Below, piece after piece: positions 37,928 to 47,134 of a stretch of DNA of 58,488 nucleotides. This DNA comes from Thalassotalea mangrovi (GTDB lineage: Bacteria; Pseudomonadota; Gammaproteobacteria; Enterobacterales; Alteromonadaceae). Position numbers and translations under genes: made by a program. The DNA lies in assembly GCF_005116735.1 (NCBI RefSeq), contig NZ_SWDB01000023.1, positions 1 to 58,488 on the forward strand, read 5' to 3'. Each line of letters opens with the position of its first letter. The stretch's first letter is position 1. The notes beneath the pieces are model-generated. The model made no database searches, was not told the origin of the DNA, and saw nothing but the letters and a program-made list of their open reading frames with translations.

Positions 37928-38821
37928 ATGAGTCTTAAAACCATGCAGTTATTCGTCAATGACCTGACCGTCATTGACTTCTCTTATCTTTGTCGGGATA
38001 GGGGAGTTGTCGGTGAAAGCTGGATTGTTGATGTAATACTATCCGGTGATTTAAATGCAGAAAGCATGGTCCTTGATTTTGGCATCGTAAAAAAGCAAAT
38101 CAAGGCCATTATTGATGATGCCGTCGATCACAAACTATTGTTACCGGTTGCTGACAACCACTTGATTATCAGCGACTCCGAGCGGGATAATCACGTGTAT
38201 GTCGATTTTTATCCGCAACAATTGGCCAGTATTCATCTGCAATCCCCGCAATGTGCGTTTGCCGAGATACCTGACGAACAGATTACTGAAAGCGCGGTAA
38301 CGCGTTACCTACAGGCCGTTATTAAGGCGCAATTACCTGAAAATGTAAAAGGTATTGAATTAACGCTTCGTCCGGAAGCAATCGATGGTTTTTACTATCA
38401 CTATACCCATGGCCTCAAAAAGCATGACGGTAATTGTCAGCGCATTGCCCATGGACACCGCTCGAAAATCAATTTGTATGAAAATAACATTCGCTCGCTG
38501 AGCCTTGAAAAGCAATGGTGTAATCGCTGGCAGGATATTTATCTGGCCACCGATAGTGATGCTATTAGTCAGCAGCAGGTTGAACTATCGAAACGAGGCC
38601 TGCAGGACTTGACGGCAGATCATCAGTGTTTTTCCTATTATGCCCCGCAAGGACGTTTTGATATCGCCATCAAAGATAACCTTGAAGTGGTTGATTGTGA
38701 TTCTACGGTTGAATTACTGGCTGATTATATCGCTCGGCAGTTAAAAGCCGAACGACCTGATAATGACTACAAAGTAGTCGCCTTTGAAGGTGTCGGTAAA
38801 GGAGCAATAGGTAATGTTTAA
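37928..38821 (+). CDS. double-domain 6-carboxytetrahydropterin synthase homologue (QueD/PTPS fold)
   Basis: The 297-residue protein is two tandem tunnelling-fold halves. The C-terminal half keeps the metal and catalytic residues: YHYTHGLKKHDGNCQRIAHG (histidines plus catalytic cysteine in GNCQRIAHGH). The N-terminal half keeps the DFGIVKKQIKAIIDDAVDHK region but has lost the HGH motif (VGESW). So only one half is likely active. The usual reaction in QueD makes 6-carboxytetrahydropterin for queuosine. The start follows pyrC by 20 bases, and the stop overlaps the M23 peptidase start by eight bases. Confidence 0.8.
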   Translation: MSLKTMQLFVNDLTVIDFSYLCRDRGVVGESWIVDVILSGDLNAESMVLDFGIVKKQIKAIIDDAVDHKLLLPVADNHLIISDSERDNHVYVDFYPQQLASIHLQSPQCAFAEIPDEQITESAVTRYLQAVIKAQLPENVKGIELTLRPEAIDGFYYHYTHGLKKHDGNCQRIAHGHRSKINLYENNIRSLSLEKQWCNRWQDIYLATDSDAISQQQVELSKRGLQDLTADHQCFSYYAPQGRFDIAIKDNLEVVDCDSTVELLADYIARQLKAERPDNDYKVVAFEGVGKGAIGNV

Positions 38822-39695
38822 ACCAGGAAACGGAATTTCCAAAGTATTAGGATTCACGATTAACCGAACTCGCTTAATAGCACTAGCGTTATTGTCCACA
38901 ACCTGTCCTGTTAGTATTGCAAACCCCGCTTTATTACTTGAATTACAAGGAGAAGTTACTCAGGGTAGCTTAATGGTTGGCAAAACCCAGCCGGGCAATC
39001 AGGTATATTTAGATGATCGGGCATTAAAAGTCTCTCGCCACGGGTTGTTTACCTTCGGTTTTAGCCGAGACGACGATACGAATTATCAGCTAAAAATCAA
39101 AAGCGAAGATGAACAACTGATAAAAAGCCTGAAACCAGCAAAGCGCGAATACAACATTCAACGGGTGAATGGCATTGCCAAAAAAATCATGAACCCGGAT
39201 CCCAAAGATATCGAGCGGGCGCGTCAGGATAGTAAACAAATTGGTAAAGTGCGCAGTGTTGCAGCTGATAATATCGATTTTGCTCACGGCTTTATTGCAC
39301 CGAGCAAGGGTCGTATTACCGGTGTTTATGGCAGTCAACGAGTATACAACGGCAAACCAGGCAATCCACATTATGGCCTTGATTATGCCGGTAAAACGGG
39401 GACAGTGATTCAGGCTCCAGCTGCAGGAGTAGTTACCTTGTGGGTTCCGGATATGTTTTATTCTGGCGGCACCCTGGTCATCGATCATGGTCATGGCGTC
39501 ACTTCTACCTTTTTGCATTTGTCAGGCTCCCTGGTTAAGGAAGGCGATAACGTCTTACAAGGTCAGAAGATTGCAAAAATTGGTTCGACAGGGCGCTCAA
39601 CCGGACCGCATCTGGACTGGCGGGTAAACTGGTTTAATGTCAAACTGGATCCGGCACTGGTGTTAACCTTACCCAATATGCAGACGTTTAACTAA
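38814..39695 (+). CDS. M23 family (LytM-type) metallopeptidase, exported
   Basis: A hydrophobic N-terminal signal (LIALALLSTTCPVSIANPA) is followed by an early beta domain and, in the last 120 residues, an M23 domain. The zinc site is visible as NPHYGLDYAG (H...D) and DHGHGVTSTFLHLSG (HxH). GSTGRSTGPHLDWRV is the typical terminal motif. It cleaves peptidoglycan cross-links in the periplasm. Translationally coupled to the pterin gene. Confidence 0.9.
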   Translation: MFKPGNGISKVLGFTINRTRLIALALLSTTCPVSIANPALLLELQGEVTQGSLMVGKTQPGNQVYLDDRALKVSRHGLFTFGFSRDDDTNYQLKIKSEDEQLIKSLKPAKREYNIQRVNGIAKKIMNPDPKDIERARQDSKQIGKVRSVAADNIDFAHGFIAPSKGRITGVYGSQRVYNGKPGNPHYGLDYAGKTGTVIQAPAAGVVTLWVPDMFYSGGTLVIDHGHGVTSTFLHLSGSLVKEGDNVLQGQKIAKIGSTGRSTGPHLDWRVNWFNVKLDPALVLTLPNMQTFN

Positions 39696-39719
39696 GGAGC
39701 TCAACTTTGTTGAGCTCCT
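39695..39719. repeat. perfect hairpin after the M23 gene
   Basis: AGGAGCTCAAC (39695-39705) pairs perfectly with GTTGAGCTCCT (39709-39719) around TTT. It begins at the stop codon of the M23 gene. No T-run follows, so it may end transcription poorly or protect the mRNA 3' end. Confidence 0.75.
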
Positions 39720-39720
39720 G

Positions 39721-39808
39721 GCTGTAAGCTGTAAGATACAAGCTGTAAGATACAAGCTGTAAGATTTATGCTTACCTCTTAAAGCTTATGGCTTACCGCT
39801 TAAAGCTT
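39721..39808. repeat. 14-bp tandem repeat and its inverted counterpart
   Basis: The unit AAGCTGTAAGATAC starts at 39726, 39740 and 39754 (third copy partial); an extra GCTGTAAG lies at 39721. Downstream, 39770-39808 contains CTTACCTCTTAAAGCTTATG and GCTTACCGCTTAAAGCTTGG, which read as degraded reverse complements of the same unit. Together they form a long imperfect hairpin directly next to the recombinase stop codon. Confidence 0.7.
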
Positions 39809-39810
39809 GG

Positions 39811-41094
39811 TTAATTGCTCTCAATACTACGTTTTTTACCGGATTTCGCCCGTTCAAGGTGATCCGACTGTACGTAAACCCGGTCAGTAGTACCCATGCT
39901 GGCATGACCCAGTTCATCAGCCATATGCTTAAGTGGTCGTGATGCAATATCCATCGATGCGCCAGTATGTCGCAGCCAGTGTGTAGTCGCTTCTTTTAAT
40001 GTTTGCGCTTCATGAGAAAATCCTTCCTGAGTCATTTGCTCAAAAGCATGATCAAACGCCTGTTGAACGATACGCCTGAGTTGCCGTGATGTCATCCCGC
40101 CAAAGCCCTTAAGTTTGTTGATCAATGGGTCGGTTTCGGACGATAACGGATAACCTGATAAACCGCGATATTGGCGAAAGCGTTCCAGATAGGGCAAAAA
40201 GCTGTCGGGTACCGACACATCGCGTTGCTTATTACCTTTACCAAACACTTTAAACCAGTGGTTTTTATCTTTATCGGTCCAGAAATGTCCCATTACCGGC
40301 GACCAGACAGGGCGCTCGGATAGTTCAGAAATACGCAAATACAAGGTTTTTAAGCAAGCGACAATAAACAAAGTTCGCTCATGATTTTCGTCCGAATCCG
40401 CCAGTTTCTGGGTACTTTCGAGAATATAGTCCCATTGCAATGACGATAAACGTTTTACTTCAACAACCGATGCATCTTTTATTAAATACGGACTGTCTTT
40501 TTTAACCGACGCTATCGCATTACCAAAGGCGTAGTCCTCAGTGACCAGATAATCATAGAACACATTCAAAACAGAAAATGTTGCTTTAATCGCATCTTGC
40601 GAGCACTGATAGTTTCGTTTCTTTTGATTAAAGTCGATATTATCCAGGCGTTGAGATTTAGGAATTTTAATTGTGAACGGACGCCAGTCAGGGTTTACCT
40701 GACGATAGCCGTTGAGATCTTCAAAACGACGATAGACGTAACTGGAAATCCAGGTTACTGGTGGTTTGTGAACAAAATCAATGTAGGTTTCAAGGTCACG
40801 ACGCTTTAACGTGACAATAGATTTTTGTGCAAATAACCAGGACCATAGCAAAAACTTTTCGGTCTCTGAACGAAACAGATTATACGTCGCTTCATTGCGG
40901 CGACCTTTAGATTGTAGAAACTCTTTGGTGAACCGGTAATCATCTAAAGCGCCGGAAACATTTTGATTGATGGTTTCAACGAATCGTTTAACCGATTGAT
41001 TGTCATCACTGAACAACTGGTTGCGGTGTAACTGTTGAAAGTGACGGTGAGAATCAAATAAGGGTTCAGCGCTAAAGTTTTCTGGATTATTCAT
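39811..41094 (-). CDS. tyrosine recombinase (site-specific integrase), solitary
   Basis: The 427-residue protein has a complete catalytic set for a phage-integrase-type recombinase: Arg 254 (LYLRISELSER), Lys 286 (FGKGNKQRDV), His 372 and Arg 375 (THWLRHTGAS), His 397 (ELGHASMGTT) and Tyr 407 (DRVYVQSD). A SAM-like core-binding domain is at residues about 65-190. There is no phage, excisionase or transfer gene near, so it is not part of an intact prophage; it could be a conserved chromosomal recombinase. Its stop is next to the 14-bp tandem repeats, and two dyads lie upstream. Confidence 0.87.
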   Translation of the reverse strand: MNNPENFSAEPLFDSHRHFQQLHRNQLFSDDNQSVKRFVETINQNVSGALDDYRFTKEFLQSKGRRNEATYNLFRSETEKFLLWSWLFAQKSIVTLKRRDLETYIDFVHKPPVTWISSYVYRRFEDLNGYRQVNPDWRPFTIKIPKSQRLDNIDFNQKKRNYQCSQDAIKATFSVLNVFYDYLVTEDYAFGNAIASVKKDSPYLIKDASVVEVKRLSSLQWDYILESTQKLADSDENHERTLFIVACLKTLYLRISELSERPVWSPVMGHFWTDKDKNHWFKVFGKGNKQRDVSVPDSFLPYLERFRQYRGLSGYPLSSETDPLINKLKGFGGMTSRQLRRIVQQAFDHAFEQMTQEGFSHEAQTLKEATTHWLRHTGASMDIASRPLKHMADELGHASMGTTDRVYVQSDHLERAKSGKKRSIESN

Positions 41095-41592
41095 AATGTT
41101 TATTGTTTTTTATTAGAACCATACATGTTTATTTACCACGCATTAACCAAGTATCGGAGATTGGCATAAAGAGCGTTTCATGAAACAGATGCCAAAGTCA
41201 TCATCAAGATTGGTACATAACAACATGAAAACAAATACAATTCATGGTTAATCGATATGGTTAAACTAGGTTAAGAGCTAGTTTAAACGCCCTTATACGA
41301 TATGTCCACTAATTAACATTATCGGACATTTGCTATAGGTGAATGTATGAGAGTGGCTCCCCTGATTGCAGCGTTTATGAAAATTAGCGCACATTCTGAC
41401 TATTATCAGCGTTTTCAGTGCCTGTGAGCACTATTACGGGCATAACCGATGCCATTCGTTTTACAACAAAAACCTCTGCAGGCCAATAAAAATATAGCGT
41501 TAAGCTCTTATTTTGGTTATTTCATGGTGCGCTACGTGAATTATTTCAATATTTCCGAGGGATTATCCACAAAATTTCAGCAGAATGAACCT
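41095..41592. promoter_or_regulatory. intergenic region with two operator-like dyads
   Basis: No convincing gene. TTAAACTAG (41261-41269) and CTAGTTTAA (41278-41286) form a perfect 9+9 dyad with an 8-base spacer. ATGTCC (41302-41307) and GGACAT (41324-41329) form a second with 16 bases between. Both are about 170-230 bases upstream of the recombinase, on its promoter side, and could bind dimeric regulators. A 26-codon frame at 41347-41427 with AGGTG before it is too weak to call. Confidence 0.45.
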
Positions 41593-44559
41593 CTAGTTCC
41601 GCCTTTTTAATTCTGAATTAAGAACATAAACGGATCCATCAGCCACCAATGTCGCATCTGGTTTTGAATTTACCGTACTGGGATTGGAAAATGCAACGCC
41701 GCCGGCAAGAATGGTCGCCATCGATTCGGTGGCAATAGAAACTCCAGAAAAAAGACCCGCATCGATTTCAATGCCGCTGGCATTGTAAAAAACCGAGCCT
41801 TGCTGAACTAATGATGCAAACTCAGGGTCAATGTTGATATAAATCAGTACGCCGGTACCTTCATCATTTAACTCGGTTCCCAAGACGCGACCAACTGGAA
41901 CCTGACGGAAATACACGTTCTGGCCACTGTTAATCGAACCGACATTAAGAGCCGACAAGGTTAAATTTAATCCCTGGTTTAGCCGCTTGATGACAGGCGC
42001 TCGCAAATTACCAATAAAGCTAGTTTCCTGTGGGCCATCTCCAGGAACTACTGCCAACTGATTTCCAGATAAAATAGCCGATGCATTTTTAATTTGGGTT
42101 AAACCAATACTTGCTTCTAATAAATAATATTGTGCACCTGCACTAGTCAGGCTTGGAAATGCTTCGCTGACTTTAACCGTCAACCGGGTATGAGTCAGTT
42201 GCTCGGCTAAATCAACCTGAGTTATCACGCCAACATCATGTCCTTGATAGATAAGCTTTGCTCCTGGCTTTATATCGACAATGTCTGCAAACACGACTTC
42301 TATGGTTGGTCCCTGGAAATCACTGTGTTGTAATGACTCATATAAGGGATAATGACTCAATTCCTGAGTCTGCACTTTATCCAGCCGTAAAGGATTGACC
42401 AGGGAAATCCCGCCGTTTACCAGCCGATCGAGATTCGGCGAAGTCATGGAAACACCTTGTAAACTGGCCTGGATATCGATACCGCTTGCCAGGTAGAACT
42501 CGCTGTTGGTAAAAACCAGGGCATGATAATCACTGTTGATGGTAATAATGAATTCAAACTGCTCGCCACGTTCTTTCAGGTTTACCGCCTCGACCTGGCC
42601 AATATTGAGATCTTTAAAAAATACCGGTGCCCCCGGACTTAAACCGTGCGACTGACTGCTGGTAAGACGTAACTGTAACCCTGGTAATGCTGCATTAATC
42701 TGACCCCCCGGGGCAAGTATTTCAAAGGTAGTTTGAAACGTGCCTGTACCGGGCACGACATCAAGATAACTGCCTGCGAAAGCTGCACTTAAACGTTTAT
42801 TACCCAAGCCTGGCGTGATCAGGCGAATCTCACTGCTGGATTTAAACAGGGAGTTAAATTTAGGATCGTAGGCGACAGTCACACTAGTATTCGTCAGTGT
42901 TTCATTAAGAGATACGTCAATTACCTGGCCAATTTCGAGTTGAGCGTACCTTAATTTTGTTAAATGGCTCTCAATATCAATAATACCGGGAAATGATAAG
43001 TTCAGTCGTTTACTGTATCTTGACTCCGCTTTACTCGCAGCAAGAGTAAACTCATAGCCATTTTCAAGCATCGGGTAATCAAAATGCTCGGTCATCACCC
43101 CTATTCCACCAACGAACATATTCGTTAGTGTGCCTGAATAGATTCGTACCTGTGGCAATTTTGCCTGAACCTCAACCCCGCCAAGTTTGTAAAACCGACT
43201 GCTTTGATTAATTAAGTGCTGATAATGGGGTTCAATAAACGCGTGTACAGAAAAGCCTTTTTTATCCTCGTTTAACTCATGCCCCTGAATCCTGCCAATT
43301 TTCATATTGCGATAAAATACCGGGGTATCGAAAGCCAGTGAGTCAATGTCAGAGGTTTGTAACTCAATATGCAATCCAGGTTCATCGTAAGTTAGAGGCG
43401 GTGGTTTCGGTAACACGTCGAATTCACGACTTGGATCGCCGCTACCCAGACGAAATGACACATACGGACCACTTAATAATCGATCCAGATTCGAAATCCC
43501 TGAAAAGCTGATTTTCGGCCGAACTAACCAGAATTTCATGCCGGACAGTAAATAAGGCTCCATTCTCGGATCGAAATTAACGCTTGCGGTAAGACCGCCC
43601 TGTTCCTGATTGTAGGTGAAATCCTCAACAATCCCGAGCTCAACACCTTCAAAGATGACCTTGGTTTCACCGGCTTTTACACCGCTGTTTTTAGGAAAAT
43701 TCATGGTGACTTTAATACCGGCCTGGGCAGCATCAAAGTCATCATAAAGATTAAATTTGGTATGATTTTCTACATCTGGATACTGTTTGTTTGATTTCGG
43801 GGTATGAAACGCGATGCCACCGCCTATAATTGACGACAGAGATTCGGTTCTTAGCTTAAATCCAGATAAATCACCGCTGATTTCAACACCGCTGGCGTTA
43901 TAAAAACGGCTATTGAATTTCACCAGGTCTTTATATTTGTCATCAATTAACAATTTAATTGCAACGTAGCCATTATCCTTAACTAATTGATAGTCATAAA
44001 CTTCTCCGACCTGAATTTGTTTAAAATAGACCCCGCTTCCGCGGTTTAACGAACCAAGTGACTGAGCATGTAAGGTCAAATGCAATCCCGGAGAATCATC
44101 GGGGATGGCAGGTGGCGTGTCGAGCGAGTAAAATTGTCTTTGTCTCTGACCTTCTAAGGCCGGCAGCATTTCAAAATAGTTACCGGTAATTACGGTTTCC
44201 AGCCCTGATACACCGGATAGACTGATCTCAGGCTTTACCAGCCAAAACTGAGTATTACTATTTAGATAATCTTTGGTTTTTCGATCCATTTCCACTCTGA
44301 CGGAAATCACATCTAAACCTTCATTAATGGTCAGTTCGCGCACTAATCCAACGGGCAGGCCTTTAAAACGGACTTCGGTTTTCTGTTCGACGATACCTTC
44401 TGCATCGGTAACGAAAATATCAATATTAACGCCAGATTGATAATAGGCTTGCACCAACAGATAAGTGGCGATACACGCAGCAAGAATGGGCAAAATCCAG
44501 ATGAAGGAAAACCTGGGTTTAGGTTCTATAACCGTTTGCTCAAAGGTATTATCGCTCAT
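41593..44559 (-). CDS. LetB/YebT-like protein with eight tandem MCE domains
   Basis: Starting at ATG 44559, inside the upstream gene, the product is 988 residues. One N-terminal helix (FIWILPILAACIATYLLVQA) anchors it. Then eight MCE domains can be counted, each ending with a pattern such as LVKPEISLSGVSGLE or FYNASGVEISGDL, in an alternating A/B order. E. coli LetB has seven MCE domains in about 880 residues and forms a tunnel that carries lipids across the periplasm. The length and count suggest a longer tunnel. Operon with the two LetA-like genes upstream. Confidence 0.9.
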   Translation of the reverse strand: MSDNTFEQTVIEPKPRFSFIWILPILAACIATYLLVQAYYQSGVNIDIFVTDAEGIVEQKTEVRFKGLPVGLVRELTINEGLDVISVRVEMDRKTKDYLNSNTQFWLVKPEISLSGVSGLETVITGNYFEMLPALEGQRQRQFYSLDTPPAIPDDSPGLHLTLHAQSLGSLNRGSGVYFKQIQVGEVYDYQLVKDNGYVAIKLLIDDKYKDLVKFNSRFYNASGVEISGDLSGFKLRTESLSSIIGGGIAFHTPKSNKQYPDVENHTKFNLYDDFDAAQAGIKVTMNFPKNSGVKAGETKVIFEGVELGIVEDFTYNQEQGGLTASVNFDPRMEPYLLSGMKFWLVRPKISFSGISNLDRLLSGPYVSFRLGSGDPSREFDVLPKPPPLTYDEPGLHIELQTSDIDSLAFDTPVFYRNMKIGRIQGHELNEDKKGFSVHAFIEPHYQHLINQSSRFYKLGGVEVQAKLPQVRIYSGTLTNMFVGGIGVMTEHFDYPMLENGYEFTLAASKAESRYSKRLNLSFPGIIDIESHLTKLRYAQLEIGQVIDVSLNETLTNTSVTVAYDPKFNSLFKSSSEIRLITPGLGNKRLSAAFAGSYLDVVPGTGTFQTTFEILAPGGQINAALPGLQLRLTSSQSHGLSPGAPVFFKDLNIGQVEAVNLKERGEQFEFIITINSDYHALVFTNSEFYLASGIDIQASLQGVSMTSPNLDRLVNGGISLVNPLRLDKVQTQELSHYPLYESLQHSDFQGPTIEVVFADIVDIKPGAKLIYQGHDVGVITQVDLAEQLTHTRLTVKVSEAFPSLTSAGAQYYLLEASIGLTQIKNASAILSGNQLAVVPGDGPQETSFIGNLRAPVIKRLNQGLNLTLSALNVGSINSGQNVYFRQVPVGRVLGTELNDEGTGVLIYINIDPEFASLVQQGSVFYNASGIEIDAGLFSGVSIATESMATILAGGVAFSNPSTVNSKPDATLVADGSVYVLNSELKRRN

Positions 44560-45193
44560 CGTCAACCCGTTCATCCCAGAGTAACTTAGAATCAAAGCTA
44601 GACGCCGCGAATATACTGAGAATCACCATTACCCCAAACGCAGTTGCGCCCGGTCCTGCAACCACTTCAAGCACATTGCCAATTTCAACCAGCGAAACCA
44701 GTAATGCAACTACAAATACGTCCAACATTGACCAGGGGCCAAATAGTTCGATATATCGATACATATGGGTGCGCTTGCGACGCGACAATTTTGACGAGTA
44801 ACGAATGGAATAAAGGAGGTAAAGTAAACCTAATATTTTCGCCAGAGGAAATATAAAACTTGCGATAAACACGATTAACGCAATGGGTACCATACCATTT
44901 TGGAACATATAAAGAGTACCGGACAATATGGTATCGCCCTGGCCTTTACCGAATTGCAAAATGGTCATTATGGGATAGAGGTTAGCAGGGAAAAATGCGA
45001 TAACCGAGCAGATAGTTAACGCCAGCGTTTTTTGAAACGCAAAGGGTTTTCTTTGCACCAATGCATCATGACACCGCTGGCAGCGATTGTTTTGACCAAC
45101 AATATAAGGACTGACCCAATGACAGGTATCGCAGCTGGCTAAATGATTTTGCTGACCGTTTTTTGAAAAGTCTATGGCATCAGGGTTAATCAT
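44549..45193 (-). CDS. LetA/PqiA-like membrane protein, second half
   Basis: A 214-residue PqiA-type module. An N-terminal zinc ribbon, CDTCHWVSPYIVGQ and CQRCHDAL, precedes about four membrane helices (AFFPANLYPIMTIL and WSMLDVFVVALLVSLVEIG are family motifs). It overlaps the first PqiA-like gene by eight bases and the MCE gene by eleven. In E. coli the two modules are fused in one LetA protein; here they are separate genes. Confidence 0.9.
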   Translation of the reverse strand: MINPDAIDFSKNGQQNHLASCDTCHWVSPYIVGQNNRCQRCHDALVQRKPFAFQKTLALTICSVIAFFPANLYPIMTILQFGKGQGDTILSGTLYMFQNGMVPIALIVFIASFIFPLAKILGLLYLLYSIRYSSKLSRRKRTHMYRYIELFGPWSMLDVFVVALLVSLVEIGNVLEVVAGPGATAFGVMVILSIFAASSFDSKLLWDERVDDER

Positions 45194-45812
45194 CGATTTC
45201 TACCTTGTTCCATAAAAGCTCATTATCAAAACTCAGCTTTAGCGCAACGATGCAGATCATAAACAGGATGTAGCTAACCAATCCGAAATCAAAGAACAAA
45301 TCAGCATCATCCCTAAGTTTAAATATTGAGACTAATATGCCAATCATGAATACTTCCAGCATTTCCCAGCTATCGATGCGCTGATAAAATTTAATCAATG
45401 GCACGTAGCTTTGATGATGAATACGATCCAGTTTCACCTGAAAACTGAGGATTAGAGTGACGAATAGTTTGCTCAAAGGCGCGAGTATGCAGAAAAAACT
45501 CGTCACCAGGGCAACGAAATAAAGCTGGTTTTGCCATAAAGCCACAATCGCCGATGATAAGCTGACGGTACTATTAATACTAAACAGCTTCATCGACATG
45601 ATTGGCAGAAAAATGGCGGGAATGGCGAGAATTAAACCCGCCAACGCAATGGCAATACTACGATCAATTGGGTTCGGCTTTCGGTATAAAATGACATGAC
45701 GGCACCGTTTACAGCGAGCCTGCTGCCCTTCCTGTAACAGCGGATAATACATCAGGTTGTCGCACTCGCGACAAGCCAGAACTTTCGGTTGTGATGAGAG
45801 AGTTACTGTCAT
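45186..45812 (-). CDS. LetA/PqiA-like membrane protein, first half
   Basis: A 208-residue PqiA-type module with its own zinc ribbon (CRECDNLMYYPLL, CKRCRHVILY) and four membrane helices including IPAIFLPIMSMKLFS and SWEMLEVFMIGILVSIFKL. It is the first gene of the let-type operon. PqiA/LetA proteins work with MCE proteins in lipid transport and membrane integrity. Confidence 0.9.
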   Translation of the reverse strand: MTVTLSSQPKVLACRECDNLMYYPLLQEGQQARCKRCRHVILYRKPNPIDRSIAIALAGLILAIPAIFLPIMSMKLFSINSTVSLSSAIVALWQNQLYFVALVTSFFCILAPLSKLFVTLILSFQVKLDRIHHQSYVPLIKFYQRIDSWEMLEVFMIGILVSIFKLRDDADLFFDFGLVSYILFMICIVALKLSFDNELLWNKVEIDD

Positions 45813-45973
45813 TATTATTGTAATTCATTGATAAAGTTTACAAAAAACTGCAAATAATAAATGGACGTCCTGAACTCATATCATTATCTGTCTGCCAGAA
45901 GCTGTAACCAACAACCTCTAGTTAAACATACAAGTAATTCAGATAATTTCCAGTAATATAGCGTAAAGTCAGA

Positions 45974-46624
45974 CTAGCGACGCTGTAATAGCCACCAGTT
46001 GAAATGCTGTTCGGCTCCCCAAGGGGTGACATGGGTTTGCTGCCATTGCTGCCGACAAGTAAACTCATCTTTAGCAATGGTTTGTAGATAATCGGTTAGT
46101 TGTATATGACTGTATCGCTGCACCGGTAAATTTGAACATTTGTCAGGTCCCCGTTCAGAAAACGTTGCTAGTAACCAATATCCCTGACTTTTAAGAGCGC
46201 ATAACAGGTAATTGAAATATTGCTGCCGTTGCTTTTCGTCAATGAGAAAATGAAATACAGCGCGATCTATCCAACAATCGATACGATTTTCAATTTTCGT
46301 CATCAGCGGTTGGTTTTGTTCGCCCAGGTCCTGGCAAATATACTGACAGTTGCTGCTATCTAGTTTTTTATCAATATGTTTTTGTTGCTGTATGGCTAAT
46401 GCCTGTTGTGAAATATCCAGTAATGCCAAATTACCATAACCGGCCGTTAGCGCTTCAATAGAAAAATCTGAAATACCACAGCCAGCCTCCAGAATGGTTG
46501 CGCTATTGGGCAGTTGTAATGCGTTGAGTTGACGGTAACTTGTGTCCTGGCAATCTTGTGACCAACTCATTTGCTTAGCGTTTTTATCAACAAATACCTG
46601 TTGCCAATGTTGTTGCTTATCCAC
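45974..46624 (-). CDS. class I SAM-dependent methyltransferase
   Basis: A 216-residue protein with motif I ATILEAGCGISDFSIEAL, motif II LALLDISQQALAI and CQYICQDLGE. The active-site tail CWIDRAVFHFLIDEKQRQQY follows. This pattern resembles thiol or small-molecule methyltransferases of the TPMT-like type, but the substrate is not readable. Its start overlaps the stop of the RibK-like gene by eight bases, so the two are coupled. Confidence 0.8.
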   Translation of the reverse strand: MDKQQHWQQVFVDKNAKQMSWSQDCQDTSYRQLNALQLPNSATILEAGCGISDFSIEALTAGYGNLALLDISQQALAIQQQKHIDKKLDSSNCQYICQDLGEQNQPLMTKIENRIDCWIDRAVFHFLIDEKQRQQYFNYLLCALKSQGYWLLATFSERGPDKCSNLPVQRYSHIQLTDYLQTIAKDEFTCRQQWQQTHVTPWGAEQHFNWWLLQRR

Positions 46625-47090
46625 GTTTGATTTTTAGATACTGACCGGGGAATCGTACTTGTATCCTATCATGATATTTTATTTCGGGGATAAATTCGCT
46701 AATGATTTCTATCGTCGTGTCTTTGTGATGATGCCCTATTTTACTTTCCGGATGCGGAAAATAGACGAATGCTCGATGTTCTTTTCCTGAAATTTTCAAT
46801 AAACAAGGACAAAAAGAAAAGGTCTCACGATGAAATTCCGGGTGCCACCTGAGGTTTTTAATGATTTTCCACGGCCGTAACCATTGCAGCTTATTGGGCG
46901 CGATGTCTAAATTAATGGTTCCCGGGTAAATATTTTCAAACGGAAGTCGCTGTTGAATGAACAAGGGGAGTTGTAATAACAGACTCCCCTGCCCGAACGG
47001 AGAATCATTGCAGCGCCCCGAAGCAATTTGGTAGCCGGGTGTTATTGTACCTGACAGCCAGGCTGTGCAATGATTCTGATGATCGGGCAT
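46617..47090 (-). CDS. RibK-like protein (archaeal CTP-dependent riboflavin kinase fold, DUF120-type)
   Basis: The 157-residue protein lacks any bacterial riboflavin kinase motif but fits the archaeal RibK pattern. Seen: WLSGTITPGYQIASGR, FIQQRLPFENIYPGTINLDI (PGTIN at residues 56-60, the nucleotide-binding signature) and the C-terminal TTIEIISEFIPEIKYHDRIQ with VRF after it. RibK uses CTP to phosphorylate riboflavin. Whether this homologue does so is inference. It lies between a phosphoribosyltransferase gene and a methyltransferase, with which it shares an operon. Confidence 0.5.
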   Translation of the reverse strand: MPDHQNHCTAWLSGTITPGYQIASGRCNDSPFGQGSLLLQLPLFIQQRLPFENIYPGTINLDIAPNKLQWLRPWKIIKNLRWHPEFHRETFSFCPCLLKISGKEHRAFVYFPHPESKIGHHHKDTTIEIISEFIPEIKYHDRIQVRFPGQYLKIKRG

Positions 47091-47134
47091 AACTCAGGTG
47101 AAAGTGGTTTTCCCTTAGTTTAACGTAATTTTTG

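Noticed and set aside
39726-39767. Short CRISPR or integron att site
   Set aside because: The 14-bp units are head-to-tail without spacers, and the adjacent recombinase shows no integron hallmarks such as attC cassettes.
41347-41427. 26-codon frame with AGGTG upstream
   Set aside because: Too short to support without conservation; no family or signal features.
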